Shown here one piece after another: positions 15,037 through 22,377 of a stretch of 27,750 nt of DNA. Source of the stretch: a virus. How positions within the stretch are numbered: the first letter of the stretch is position 1; each line of letters begins with the position of its first letter. Location: the IMG/VR virus record IMGVR_UViG_3300009104_000098, positions 1 through 27,750 of that record, one strand, 5' to 3'. A model generated the notes under the pieces. The model saw nothing but the letters and a program-made list of their open reading frames with translations, was not told where the DNA came from and did no database searches. The translations under genes and the position numbers were made by a program.

Positions 15037-15212
15037 GCAAACAAGAAAAGAAAAAATCGTTTAATGACTTTCTCGATTTCGTGAAGTGGATGCACGAAAA
15101 CTACAAGAATCATTGCGAAGCAAACAAGAAGAAAGCGCTCAGTTATGACGAATATATCAACGAGCGTTTTCAACAACTCTGTGACGAGTTCAACGATAGG
15201 GTGATTCACTAA
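15033..15212 (+). CDS. Small charged protein between nuclease and methyltransferase
   Basis: 59 residues: MSKQEKKKSFNDFLDFVKWM and then a charged helical stretch to RFQQLCDEFNDRVIH. Its start overlaps the nuclease stop (ATGA) and its stop overlaps the methyltransferase start (TAATG), so all three are translationally coupled. No family is recognised. Confidence 0.7.
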   Translation: MSKQEKKKSFNDFLDFVKWMHENYKNHCEANKKKALSYDEYINERFQQLCDEFNDRVIH

Positions 15213-16342
15213 TGAACGAGAACGCAACAGAGAGCAGAGAAATGTTTTTGTTTGACGAGATCATCAAGCGAGAGACAAAGATTGATACTAAAGATATTGA
15301 GATTGCTCCTGACTTTCCTGTTATTAGATGCAAAGAGAATGACGCGATTGCAGACTTTCATCGTTTAAAAACAAACTCATTTGTTGATCTCATACAAAAA
15401 GGCGAATGGCAAAGCAGAAGCGAAATTGATGAGCAATATGTTTCAGAATATCTCATTAAGAGAAATCTGATCGGACTAAGATCTTCAGACTTTCATCACT
15501 GGCAAGCAAGAATGTCTTGCGAAGCTGATCGTTTTTCAAGCCCTGTAAGAAGTTGGTACGACAATAAAATAAGAAAGACAATCGAAACATCAGGTTTCTG
15601 GGAAGAAAACAAACGCTCTGCTCTAGCAATGAGAAAGTATATTGCGAGTCAGTTTCGACCTAGCTCTGCGAAAGCGTTATACGAGCTGTTCGATGCAAAA
15701 CGTATTTATGACCCTTGCGGTGGTTGGGGCGACAGAATGACAGCCGCAATGGCGAGCGACATAGAGTTCTACTATTGCAGAGATGTTAACCCACTCGTCT
15801 TTGCAGGCTACACTCTGCAACAACAATACTATCAAACAGACGTTGAAATCGCATACGAGTTTAAAGGCAGTGAGATTGATTGTCCTAATGAAGATTTTTT
15901 CGACTTAGTTTTTACTTCACCGCCTTATTATAAAGTTGAGCGCTATCAGTCATCTAACAGCGACACTATGCAATCACACGATAAGTTTGACGAGTTTAAC
16001 GACTGGCTTCAAGGCTATCTCTTTCAAATGATAACTCACGCTTATCGCTCATTAAAAGAAGGCGGTTATCTAGCAATCAACATAAGCGATTGTTATGCAA
16101 ATTCTGTGAGCAACAAGATTGTTATGCCTATGATTGAGTTTATACAAGAGAGCTTCGATGATGCTCACTTCGTAGCAGTCATCGGCTACGAAATGGCATC
16201 TCGCGTCAACAAACACAATGATGATATTTCTGCTGAGCCGATCACTATATTTAGAAAAGCAAAGAGTAAAGACTTTGCTGAATTAATACCACGAGACAGA
16301 CAAGTGAGCTTGTTTGATGATTACGAAGAAGAACATTTATAA
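15212..16342 (+). CDS. DNA methyltransferase with SPPY motif
   Basis: 376 residues. Motif I-like DPCGGWGDRM is at 167-176, a DVNP acidic loop at 191-194, and motif IV TSPPYY at 235-240. A following segment (LKEGGYLAINISDCYANS) is the usual motif V-VI strand. SPPY is most frequent in N4-cytosine methyltransferases, while some N6-adenine enzymes also use it. The first ~160 residues are a distinct N-terminal region that could hold target recognition (motif I precedes motif IV, unlike the other methyltransferase of this phage). The neighbouring nuclease suggests a restriction-type pair, or an independent epigenetic mark. Confidence 0.88.
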   Translation: MNENATESREMFLFDEIIKRETKIDTKDIEIAPDFPVIRCKENDAIADFHRLKTNSFVDLIQKGEWQSRSEIDEQYVSEYLIKRNLIGLRSSDFHHWQARMSCEADRFSSPVRSWYDNKIRKTIETSGFWEENKRSALAMRKYIASQFRPSSAKALYELFDAKRIYDPCGGWGDRMTAAMASDIEFYYCRDVNPLVFAGYTLQQQYYQTDVEIAYEFKGSEIDCPNEDFFDLVFTSPPYYKVERYQSSNSDTMQSHDKFDEFNDWLQGYLFQMITHAYRSLKEGGYLAINISDCYANSVSNKIVMPMIEFIQESFDDAHFVAVIGYEMASRVNKHNDDISAEPITIFRKAKSKDFAELIPRDRQVSLFDDYEEEHL

Positions 16343-16343
16343 A

Positions 16344-16433
16344 ATGTATTACAACAACAACGAATTTGAAAAAGCTGTAGCGCTCTTTGTAGTCGCTATA
16401 GCGTTTTTAATAATAATTAATATTCACTATTAA
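16344..16433 (+). CDS. Possible 29-aa membrane peptide
   Basis: MYYNNNEFEKAVALFVVAIAFLIIINIHY is a short polar start followed by one membrane-spanning stretch, beginning one base after the methyltransferase stop. No clear ribosome site is seen. Tiny membrane proteins are common in phages, but this one rests only on its sequence. Confidence 0.35.
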   Translation: MYYNNNEFEKAVALFVVAIAFLIIINIHY

Positions 16434-16449
16434 CAAGGAGGAAAACATC

Positions 16450-17046
16450 ATGAGTGATTTATTAGGACTAGAAGATAGCATGGACAACAAACGCTTTATT
16501 CGCTTTTTAGCAAGCGTCAACGGCTGGCACGCTGGCGATGAAGAAGTTAATTTGACTAAGTTTTTGCTTGATCCAACATCAGTCAAAAGTGGTTGGGGCA
16601 GGCTAAAATCAGAAACAGCGCCACACTGGAAGTGGGACGAAAAACTCGGAGTCAGAGGAACAGTCCCAAAAGAACGAGACAACAAAAAGCTAACAGAAGA
16701 AGAAAGACTCGAATACAAAAGAGGTTTCTCAGTCGATCTATACTCAAAAGAATTAGGCGTAAGAACATGGTCATCAACAAGTGCAGGCGCAACTAAAGGC
16801 TTTCTAAAGCTATACACAGATCTACATGAGCAGTTATCAGCAAACGAAAACAAAGTTGCTGTCATCGAATATCTAGGCTCAGACGCAATAGCAATAGGCA
16901 AAGGCAACTCACGAATCCCAAACTTTAAGATACTTGGTTGGCGAACAGACGATGCGTTTGAACTGTCTGCTGAAGCAGAGTTTGACGATGTGCCATTAGA
17001 GCTGAACGGATCAGCAACAGAGACAGAAGAAGAAATTCCTTTTTAG
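16450..17046 (+). CDS. Probable single-stranded DNA-binding protein
   Basis: 198 residues led by a strong AAGGAGG site. The N-terminal 150 residues are mixed alpha/beta with conserved-looking GWGRLKSETAPHWKWDE and RGFSVDLYSKELGVRTWSSTSAGATKGF. The end is an acidic tail closing with ETEEEIPF, the same kind of tip by which bacterial SSB (DDDIPF) docks partner proteins. It is directly upstream of the primase/helicase. No OB-fold can be proven by eye, so the SSB role is inference from the tail and context. Confidence 0.6.
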   Translation: MSDLLGLEDSMDNKRFIRFLASVNGWHAGDEEVNLTKFLLDPTSVKSGWGRLKSETAPHWKWDEKLGVRGTVPKERDNKKLTEEERLEYKRGFSVDLYSKELGVRTWSSTSAGATKGFLKLYTDLHEQLSANENKVAVIEYLGSDAIAIGKGNSRIPNFKILGWRTDDAFELSAEAEFDDVPLELNGSATETEEEIPF

Positions 17047-17051
17047 CAATT

Positions 17052-17077
17052 AACCCCAAAGTGGTGCAGGGGTTTTA
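17052..17077 (+). terminator. Intrinsic terminator or attenuator after SSB-like gene
   Basis: AACCCC pairs with GGGGTT across an 11-base loop, followed by a short T-tract (TTTTAAAT). It sits six bases after the stop and before the replication gene, so it may reduce transcription into it. Confidence 0.6.
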
Positions 17078-17121
17078 AATTCTCCTATTTGTCCTCTGCA
17101 TCCAATTTATTTTGAGAGACT

Positions 17122-18921
17122 ATGATTGACATAGCGATACATGCTGAAACTATTGCGAAAGCGTTGCTCGGCTCGCCTAACGAGCGACTCAGTAACGATA
17201 AAGAACTGCGCTTCGGAAAAAAAGGATCACTCTCAATAGATCTATCAAAAGGCACGTTCTACGATCACGAAAATCAAGAAGGTGGCGGCATGTTGTCGCT
17301 AATCAAGCGTGAGCGTGGCGACACAAACATTACAGACTTTCTAACGTCACTAGGTATTGCTGAACAGAAGTTGCCGCCTGTTAGAAACAGCGATTCACAG
17401 ATTAAAGATAAAGAATACAGCTCTGAGCAAATGCGAGCGTTAGCAGAGAAAGCAGAAATAGTCTCTCGATTTAGCGATGACTTTTGCACAATGCGATTTG
17501 AAGGCAAGATTTATCGACCTTTCAGTCGTGTTGCAGAGCATCGCTGGGTTATGAAGCGCCCTACTTCGCTGTTGCCTTTGCTTTTAAGCGATGGAGATTC
17601 TGCGAAGCCTGTCATCGTAGTTGAAGGTGAAAAAGCATACTTAGGCGCAAAACAACTCGCAAAAGAAAACATCATCTGTGCATGGCACGGCGGAGTCTCA
17701 GCATTAGAGCAAAGCAACTGGACACAGCTCAAAGAGTTTAATGAAGTGATTATTTTCCCTGACAATGACGATGCAGGCTTCGATTGTGCAATTAAGTTAA
17801 AAGACAAGCTCGAATCGCTGAGCATTAAAACAAGCATTGCAAAACCGCCAACGCATTGGAGCGACAAAGACGACTTATTCGATGCTTACGAGCGACAAGA
17901 ATACTTCGATGTCGTCAAGTATGCGAGAGACAACGAATATCACAAAGAAGCGTCACACACTGTCATCTATCACGATTATAAAGCGTTTAAAGACATTGAG
18001 TATCCACCAAAAGTATGGCTTATCGAAAACTTAATAGCGAGATCAAATCTTTTCATGATTCATGGCGCACCAGGTCATTGTAAGAGTCTAAGTACGTCTG
18101 TTATGTCAATCGCGCTCGCATCAGGCTACGACTTCGGTCATTACAAAATACCAAACGCTGTCAAAGTCGTTTATATCGATGCTGAGATGCCGCCAAACGC
18201 GATGCAAGAACGTCTAAATCAGCAATTGAACATGTTCAGCGCTGAGTCTTTCGAGAGACAAAAAGAGCTTATACAGCGCGTTGAGAAGAACTTGTTTATC
18301 GTGTCGCATCACGATCAAGAGCATGGATTGTTACCGCTCAATACAGAAGAAGGTAAAACATGGTTCTGGGACATGATAGAGAAGATAGATCCTGACGTGG
18401 TGGTTCTTGATAATCTTCTAACTCTTACAAGCATGACCGACTCAAATCAAGCTGACGAATGGATATCAGACGTGCAACCGATATTACTCAAACTGCGTCA
18501 ACAAGATCGCTGTGCATGGTTCGTTCATCATTCATCAAAAGCAGGCACTCAGCTGGGAAGTATGTCCAAGACAGTCGTGCTAGATAGCGTAATAAAGACA
18601 GAGCTGACAAACAATGACGCAGACACGCTTCTTGATATTGATGCTGAGACATACGAAACATCGTTTAAGTGGACATTCGAGAAAACGCGACACTTCTACG
18701 GAAAAGACGCTCTACCAATAGCGTGGCTCTACTCAAACGGAATCATGACAAAAGACAAAGACGATCTCGAAATGAGACGAGAAATAGTCGCGCAAATGAT
18801 TAATGAAGGCGCTGACAAAGATGCAATCTCAAGCAAAACAGGCGTGTCAGTAAGAACAATTGAGCGTGATATTGCTTATGCAAAGAGTAATAACATGCTT
18901 GATGATGAGCCACCTTTTTAA
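17122..18921 (+). CDS. Toprim primase / RepA-like AAA helicase fusion
   Basis: 599 residues. The N-terminal region (FYDHENQEGGGMLSLI, about 46-62) resembles the part following the zinc finger in phage primases, but the CHC2 zinc cysteines are absent. A Toprim domain follows: VVEGEKAYLG (167-175) and IIFPDNDDAG (210-219). A RecA-like ATPase has Walker A HGAPGHCKS (314-322), DAEMP (353-357), and Walker B VVVLDNLL (426-433), then HHSSKAGTQLGS (469-480). The C-terminus has a helix-turn-helix (ADKDAISSKTGVSVRTIERDI, 564-584), ending in DDEPPF. It should prime and unwind DNA at the phage origin. The iterons downstream fit that. Confidence 0.9.
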   Translation: MIDIAIHAETIAKALLGSPNERLSNDKELRFGKKGSLSIDLSKGTFYDHENQEGGGMLSLIKRERGDTNITDFLTSLGIAEQKLPPVRNSDSQIKDKEYSSEQMRALAEKAEIVSRFSDDFCTMRFEGKIYRPFSRVAEHRWVMKRPTSLLPLLLSDGDSAKPVIVVEGEKAYLGAKQLAKENIICAWHGGVSALEQSNWTQLKEFNEVIIFPDNDDAGFDCAIKLKDKLESLSIKTSIAKPPTHWSDKDDLFDAYERQEYFDVVKYARDNEYHKEASHTVIYHDYKAFKDIEYPPKVWLIENLIARSNLFMIHGAPGHCKSLSTSVMSIALASGYDFGHYKIPNAVKVVYIDAEMPPNAMQERLNQQLNMFSAESFERQKELIQRVEKNLFIVSHHDQEHGLLPLNTEEGKTWFWDMIEKIDPDVVVLDNLLTLTSMTDSNQADEWISDVQPILLKLRQQDRCAWFVHHSSKAGTQLGSMSKTVVLDSVIKTELTNNDADTLLDIDAETYETSFKWTFEKTRHFYGKDALPIAWLYSNGIMTKDKDDLEMRREIVAQMINEGADKDAISSKTGVSVRTIERDIAYAKSNNMLDDEPPF

Positions 18922-18922
18922 T

Positions 18923-19366
18923 ATGAAAACAGGAGTCATTGCAGGAGCTTTCGATGTCATGCACATAGGCTATATTCGCGCTCTAAGAGAGTGTAAATAT
19001 CATTGCGAGTATTTGATTGTTTATTTGCATGAAGATCCTTCTATTGAGAGAGCTGAGAAGATGAAGCCTATTCTTTCTGTTACAGAGCGAATTGAGACGC
19101 TCTCTGCGATTAGATATGTCGATCAAATCATTACATATCGACTCGAATCTGATCTATTAGAACTGCTTAAATCGCGTCAAATCGACATCAGATTTCTAGG
19201 CGATGACTACAAAAACAAAGATTTTACAGCAAAAGAACTTGATATTGATGTTCATTTTATTGATCGATCACACAATTATTCAGCGACAAAGTACAAACAA
19301 ATGATCGCTGATTCAGTTAATGAGAGAGCAAATGTTGTCCGAAAACAACAAAACAGAGCAAAATAG
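18923..19366 (+). CDS. Cytidylyltransferase-fold nucleotidyltransferase
   Basis: 147 residues from the ATG one base after the previous stop; a longer frame from 18860 lies inside the primase gene and is rejected. GAFDVMHIGY (8-17) is the nucleotide-binding loop of the TagD/glycerol-3-phosphate cytidylyltransferase group, with Tyr where the second His of HxGH is usual; from memory, marine phage relatives also have HPGY. VTERIETLSAIRYVDQIITY, FLGDDYKNKDF and the final SHNYSATKYK take the places of the other conserved blocks. It would join a nucleotide to a phosphorylated sugar or polyol, perhaps feeding surface or DNA modification. Substrate unknown. Confidence 0.85.
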   Translation: MKTGVIAGAFDVMHIGYIRALRECKYHCEYLIVYLHEDPSIERAEKMKPILSVTERIETLSAIRYVDQIITYRLESDLLELLKSRQIDIRFLGDDYKNKDFTAKELDIDVHFIDRSHNYSATKYKQMIADSVNERANVVRKQQNRAK

Positions 19367-19377
19367 TGTCAAAAGCG

Positions 19378-19544
19378 TGTCGCAAAACGCGTTTTTTTCA
19401 GAGCAATTTGAAAATGCTTGCGACACGACTTGCGACATGAGTTGCGACATCATAAGAAATTAGAATGTTAATAATATCAACAACTTATAAAATCTGCGAC
19501 ATGACTTGCGACACGACTTGCGACATCGTGCGACACTTGCGACA
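19378..19544. other. Probable replication origin: TGCGACA iterons flanking AT-rich DNA
   Basis: TGCGACA occurs eight times on the plus strand at 19419, 19431, 19443, 19495, 19507, 19519, 19529 and 19538, and once inverted at 19378. Most copies are spaced 12 bases apart, about one helical turn, with wider matching sequence YTTGCGACAYGA. Between the two clusters (19450-19494) the DNA is nearly all A/T. Such iterons next to an AT-rich element, just after a primase/helicase gene, are typical of origins. The array also passes through a 43-codon frame (19332-19463) that I do not count as a gene. Confidence 0.75.
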
Positions 19545-19600
19545 CTACGACAGACTCTATAAGAGTCGTAGTCGGTGTCGTGTCAATTTGTCAGTATTTT
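19544..19600 (+). terminator. Hairpin with distant T-run at the right edge of the iteron array
   Basis: ACTACGAC (19544-19551) and GTCGTAGT (19565-19572) are perfectly complementary; an alternative stem uses ACTCT/AGAGT inside. A T-rich stretch begins about 23 bases later (19596-19603). It could stop transcription through the origin or be part of it. Confidence 0.45.
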
Positions 19601-19627
19601 TTTGTTTATTCTTTTTGAGTCTTGATT

Positions 19628-20194
19628 ATGCGTAATAGAGAACTATTTAAGAAAGTTGATAGCGCTTTAAAAGAGAAGTCTGAGATCGCTTATACAAATC
19701 AACTGAAAAAGAAAATCGAAGTCGACAGAGAATGGGGCTTAGAAAGACTAATCGAAATACAAACGCCTGAAGAACGATCTAAGATGAAGCGATTAAGACA
19801 GCTTTTAGAGTTAGCTCGATCAAGATTCGATGACGAGAAGATATTGCTTTATAGCGAAAGCATGATTCGCGGACTCGATAAGTTTATCGAATACGCAGAG
19901 TTCAGAGGGTTTAAAAAGCTGAATCCAAGCATTTGGGTTGTTCAGCACCCGCACAGCAAAGCTCAAATAATATTAGTTCAAAATGCTGACGAGCTTCCTA
20001 CTGCTTGTGCAATGGCTAACAAAGAAAAGCCTAGCTTTTATTTTACAGTTAGAGAGTTGCTTGCTGTTGTACCTGAAGATGTGTTTGACATTAAGAAAAA
20101 ATTTAGCGAGTTTGGTAACGTAGAAATTGAAACAAGAAAGCCTGTGAAGCAGAAAGACATCGATGCTGTAGCTTTACATGACGAAATAATATAG
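19628..20194 (+). CDS. Hypothetical protein
   Basis: 188 residues from the ATG at 19628 (a TTG at 19622 is in frame). The first 90 residues are highly charged and helical (LFKKVDSALKEKSEIAYTNQLKKKIEVDREW). The second half is more globular (PSIWVVQHPHSKAQIILVQNADELPTACAMANK). Its stop overlaps the GTG start of the next nuclease gene. No family is recognised. Position after the origin suggests a replication or recombination role. Confidence 0.7.
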   Translation: MRNRELFKKVDSALKEKSEIAYTNQLKKKIEVDREWGLERLIEIQTPEERSKMKRLRQLLELARSRFDDEKILLYSESMIRGLDKFIEYAEFRGFKKLNPSIWVVQHPHSKAQIILVQNADELPTACAMANKEKPSFYFTVRELLAVVPEDVFDIKKKFSEFGNVEIETRKPVKQKDIDAVALHDEII

Positions 20195-20613
20195 TGGCTC
20201 ATTACAAAAACCAAAGAGGAAGCGCAGGAGAAAAGCTAGTCGAGATTTACTTTCTAAAAAAAGGAATCAACTGCTTTGCTCCGAGTGCTGTGAACAGCAA
20301 CAGAGATCTTGTTATTGAGATCGACAAAAACTTTTATGGCGTGCAAGTTAAGTCAGCGTCAAAAGCAAACAAAGACACTGATAGACAAGCAAGAAGATAC
20401 AAGTTTAACTGGCGAAACAAAGGAAAAGTCAGATACAAACAAGATAGCTGTCAAATCTTTGCTTGCGTCTGCTTAAAGACTGACTTTATTTATTTCATGA
20501 AAAACACAGGTCAAACAGTCACAAACATAAGAACAGATCAGTATTCGCATGAGTTTCAAGAAGATTCTTTTGAAAAATTATTGAAAGATTTACAAATAAC
20601 AAAGGGTATATAA
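20194..20613 (+). CDS. Small PD-(D/E)XK endonuclease (PDDEXK_5-like)
   Basis: 139 residues from a GTG overlapping the previous stop by one base (TAGTG). GSAGEKLVEIYFLKKGINCFAP gives E13, NSNRDLVIEID gives D38, and YGVQVKSASK gives Q51 and K53, so the metal-binding core is E...D...QxK, as in the PF11645 group of small endonucleases related to group I intron nucleases. The C-terminus is basic and includes a region that may hold DNA. It could act as a Holliday junction or repair nuclease. Confidence 0.75.
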   Translation: MAHYKNQRGSAGEKLVEIYFLKKGINCFAPSAVNSNRDLVIEIDKNFYGVQVKSASKANKDTDRQARRYKFNWRNKGKVRYKQDSCQIFACVCLKTDFIYFMKNTGQTVTNIRTDQYSHEFQEDSFEKLLKDLQITKGI

Positions 20614-20615
20614 TT

Positions 20616-20792
20616 ATGAACGAAGAACAAGATCAAGAAAAACAAGAGCAAGAGTTAAACATTGAGTATGTAGCTCATTACTGGAAGCATCGTGGATTTG
20701 TTGGTAGTGAGTTAGCAAGACGCATACAAGAAACATTAGAGCGTGGCGAGATAGTTGACAATTACAATGATGCTTGTCGTGTTTGTGAGTAA
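20616..20792 (+). CDS. Small acidic hypothetical protein
   Basis: 58 residues, starting with a Glu/Gln run (MNEEQDQEKQEQELNIEY) and then a helical part HRGFVGSELARRIQETLERGEIVDNYNDACRVCE. It lies two bases after the nuclease and four bases before the small terminase. No family is recognised. Confidence 0.6.
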   Translation: MNEEQDQEKQEQELNIEYVAHYWKHRGFVGSELARRIQETLERGEIVDNYNDACRVCE

Positions 20793-20796
20793 TTAA

Positions 20797-21315
20797 ATGG
20801 CAGAAAAGACTAAAAAGAACCCAAAAGGCGCAGGAAGAAAGCGAATAAAATTCAATGACGAAGAATTAAAAGAAGTTTCGCGAATGGCAGGTCTTGGCAT
20901 TTCAGAGTCTAAGATCGCTGAATCCTTTGGGATTTCGCTTTCTACTATAGCTAGACGAAAGCGTGATTCTAAGAAATTTGACACAGCATTAAAGAAAGGC
21001 AAGACAAAAGCGATAGATGAAGTCGCTTCTGCTCTCTTCGATTCTGCGACAGGTAGAGCTGGCAAAGATCCTAACGTGACTGCTCAAGTGTTTTTCTTGA
21101 AAAACCGAGACCATGAGAACTGGAAAGACAGAGTTCATGAAACTGTCGAGCATGAGATCAGCTTGAACAAAGTTTTACAGAACGCACAAAAACGCATTAT
21201 TAATTTAGACTCTGCTTCGACTGATAGAGTTGAGATCGCTCGAAACACTAATAAACAAAGCAATAGTCAACTTCTCTCTAAGAAGCTGACAGAAAAAGAT
21301 GTTGATAATTCATAG
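20797..21315 (+). CDS. terS: Terminase small subunit
   Basis: 172 residues. A basic N-terminus is followed by a helix-turn-helix (ELKEVSRMAGLGISESKIAESFGISLSTIARRKR), then a helical oligomerisation region ending NVTAQVFFLKNRDHENWKDR, a motif widespread among small terminases. It binds the packaging site and hands DNA to the large subunit. The large subunit is separated from it by a glycosyltransferase gene, which is unusual. Confidence 0.82.
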   Translation: MAEKTKKNPKGAGRKRIKFNDEELKEVSRMAGLGISESKIAESFGISLSTIARRKRDSKKFDTALKKGKTKAIDEVASALFDSATGRAGKDPNVTAQVFFLKNRDHENWKDRVHETVEHEISLNKVLQNAQKRIINLDSASTDRVEIARNTNKQSNSQLLSKKLTEKDVDNS

Positions 21316-21369
21316 CAAAAACAGCAAATGCACCCCCCGTCAACGCGAGCGCGGGTGCGTTGCTTTTGC
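21315..21369. terminator. Long interrupted hairpin after terS
   Basis: Starting at the terS stop codon, GCAAAA, GCAA and GCACCC on the left pair in order with GGGTGC, TTGC and TTTTGC on the right, giving 16 paired bases broken by ACA, AT and G bulges around a 17-base loop with GC-rich content. It stands out in AT-rich DNA. It could be an intrinsic terminator isolating the next gene, or part of a packaging site. Confidence 0.55.
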
Positions 21370-21399
21370 AAACGTAGAACTAAAATTTTGGAGTTTTTT

Positions 21400-22377
21400 A
21401 TGAAAATATTTCTCTCAATAGCGTCATACCAAGACCCGATACTTAAATACACGATAGAGTCAGCGTATGAAAACGCAAAATATAAAAGCAATCTAGTTCT
21501 AGGCGTGTTCGATCAAGCGCTTGAAAAGCTCGATTTTAGTCATTCGTACATGAATATTCGTTATAAGACTTGCGAGCCGAAAGACTCGAAAGGTGTCTGC
21601 TGGGCAAGAAGCAAGATACAAACAGACTTGTTTGACGATGAAGATATTTTCATGCAAATAGATTCTCACACAATGTTTGAAAAGAATTGGGACGAGTATC
21701 TCTTGCAACAATACGATGACGCAAATCAGTGGCTAAATAATCCTATTATTTCTGCTTATCCGAGAGCTTTTGAAGTGTTAGTCAACAACGATCAATACTT
21801 GAACAATAGTGACGAATATATCTTTAAAAAAGCACATGACTACAAAGACAAAGGCACAATCATCATGCTTGCGAAGATTCCTTTTCAGCTTGATAAGTTC
21901 ATCACAGCAGAAGGTCGTATTCATCACCCCCCTAAACAATATAGAGGTTTCTTCATGAGCGCTAATTTTCTTTTCACATCAGGTCAATTTGTTCATGATG
22001 TGCCTTATGATCCTAATATTTATTTTCTAGGCGAAGAAACAACTCTAGCTCTCAGAGCGTTCACGCATGGCTACGACATTGTGCATGTGCCTGATATTCC
22101 GCTATATCACTGGTACAACATGGAACAAAATCAGCTAAAACGAGAAATACACTATGACGGCGACACAACAATGACAAAGCAAGAAAAAGACGCAGGTTTC
22201 GCTAGAGCGATGCAAGTCTTAGAGTGTCAAGACTTCAGTAAATACGGGCTAGGCAAAAAACGCACAGTTGAAGAATACAAAGAGTTTAGTGGTGTCGATT
22301 ACAAGAATAAAGCGATTGAGCCTAATAAAGCGATGACGTATGCAGAACATATCAACAAAGGCGTCACAAGAAAATGA
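21400..22377 (+). CDS. GlcNAc-type glycosyltransferase (PF11397-like)
   Basis: 325 residues from the ATG at 21400, which has GGAG seven bases upstream; a longer frame would run through the hairpin. IFLSIASYQDPILKYTIESAYENAK, then GVCWARSKIQTDLF (65-78) and MQIDSHTMFEKNWDEYL (85-101) match the fold of the [Skp1-protein]-hydroxyproline N-acetylglucosaminyltransferase-like family. D88-S-H90 stands in the metal/UDP-sugar binding position. The enzyme should move a sugar from a nucleotide-sugar donor to an unknown acceptor, such as host surface glycan, virion protein or modified DNA. It sits between terS and terL, overlapping terL by four bases. Confidence 0.85.
   Translation: MKIFLSIASYQDPILKYTIESAYENAKYKSNLVLGVFDQALEKLDFSHSYMNIRYKTCEPKDSKGVCWARSKIQTDLFDDEDIFMQIDSHTMFEKNWDEYLLQQYDDANQWLNNPIISAYPRAFEVLVNNDQYLNNSDEYIFKKAHDYKDKGTIIMLAKIPFQLDKFITAEGRIHHPPKQYRGFFMSANFLFTSGQFVHDVPYDPNIYFLGEETTLALRAFTHGYDIVHVPDIPLYHWYNMEQNQLKREIHYDGDTTMTKQEKDAGFARAMQVLECQDFSKYGLGKKRTVEEYKEFSGVDYKNKAIEPNKAMTYAEHINKGVTRK

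Noticed and set aside
19332-19463. 43-codon frame running through the iterons, in the same direction as the cytidylyltransferase
   Set aside because: Its C-terminal half is simply the translated repeat (CDTTCDMSCD), and it has no ribosome site or independent support.
19378-19544. Repeat array considered as a CRISPR
   Set aside because: Units are about 7-12 bases with no 25-40-base spacers and no cas genes nearby; iterons explain it better.
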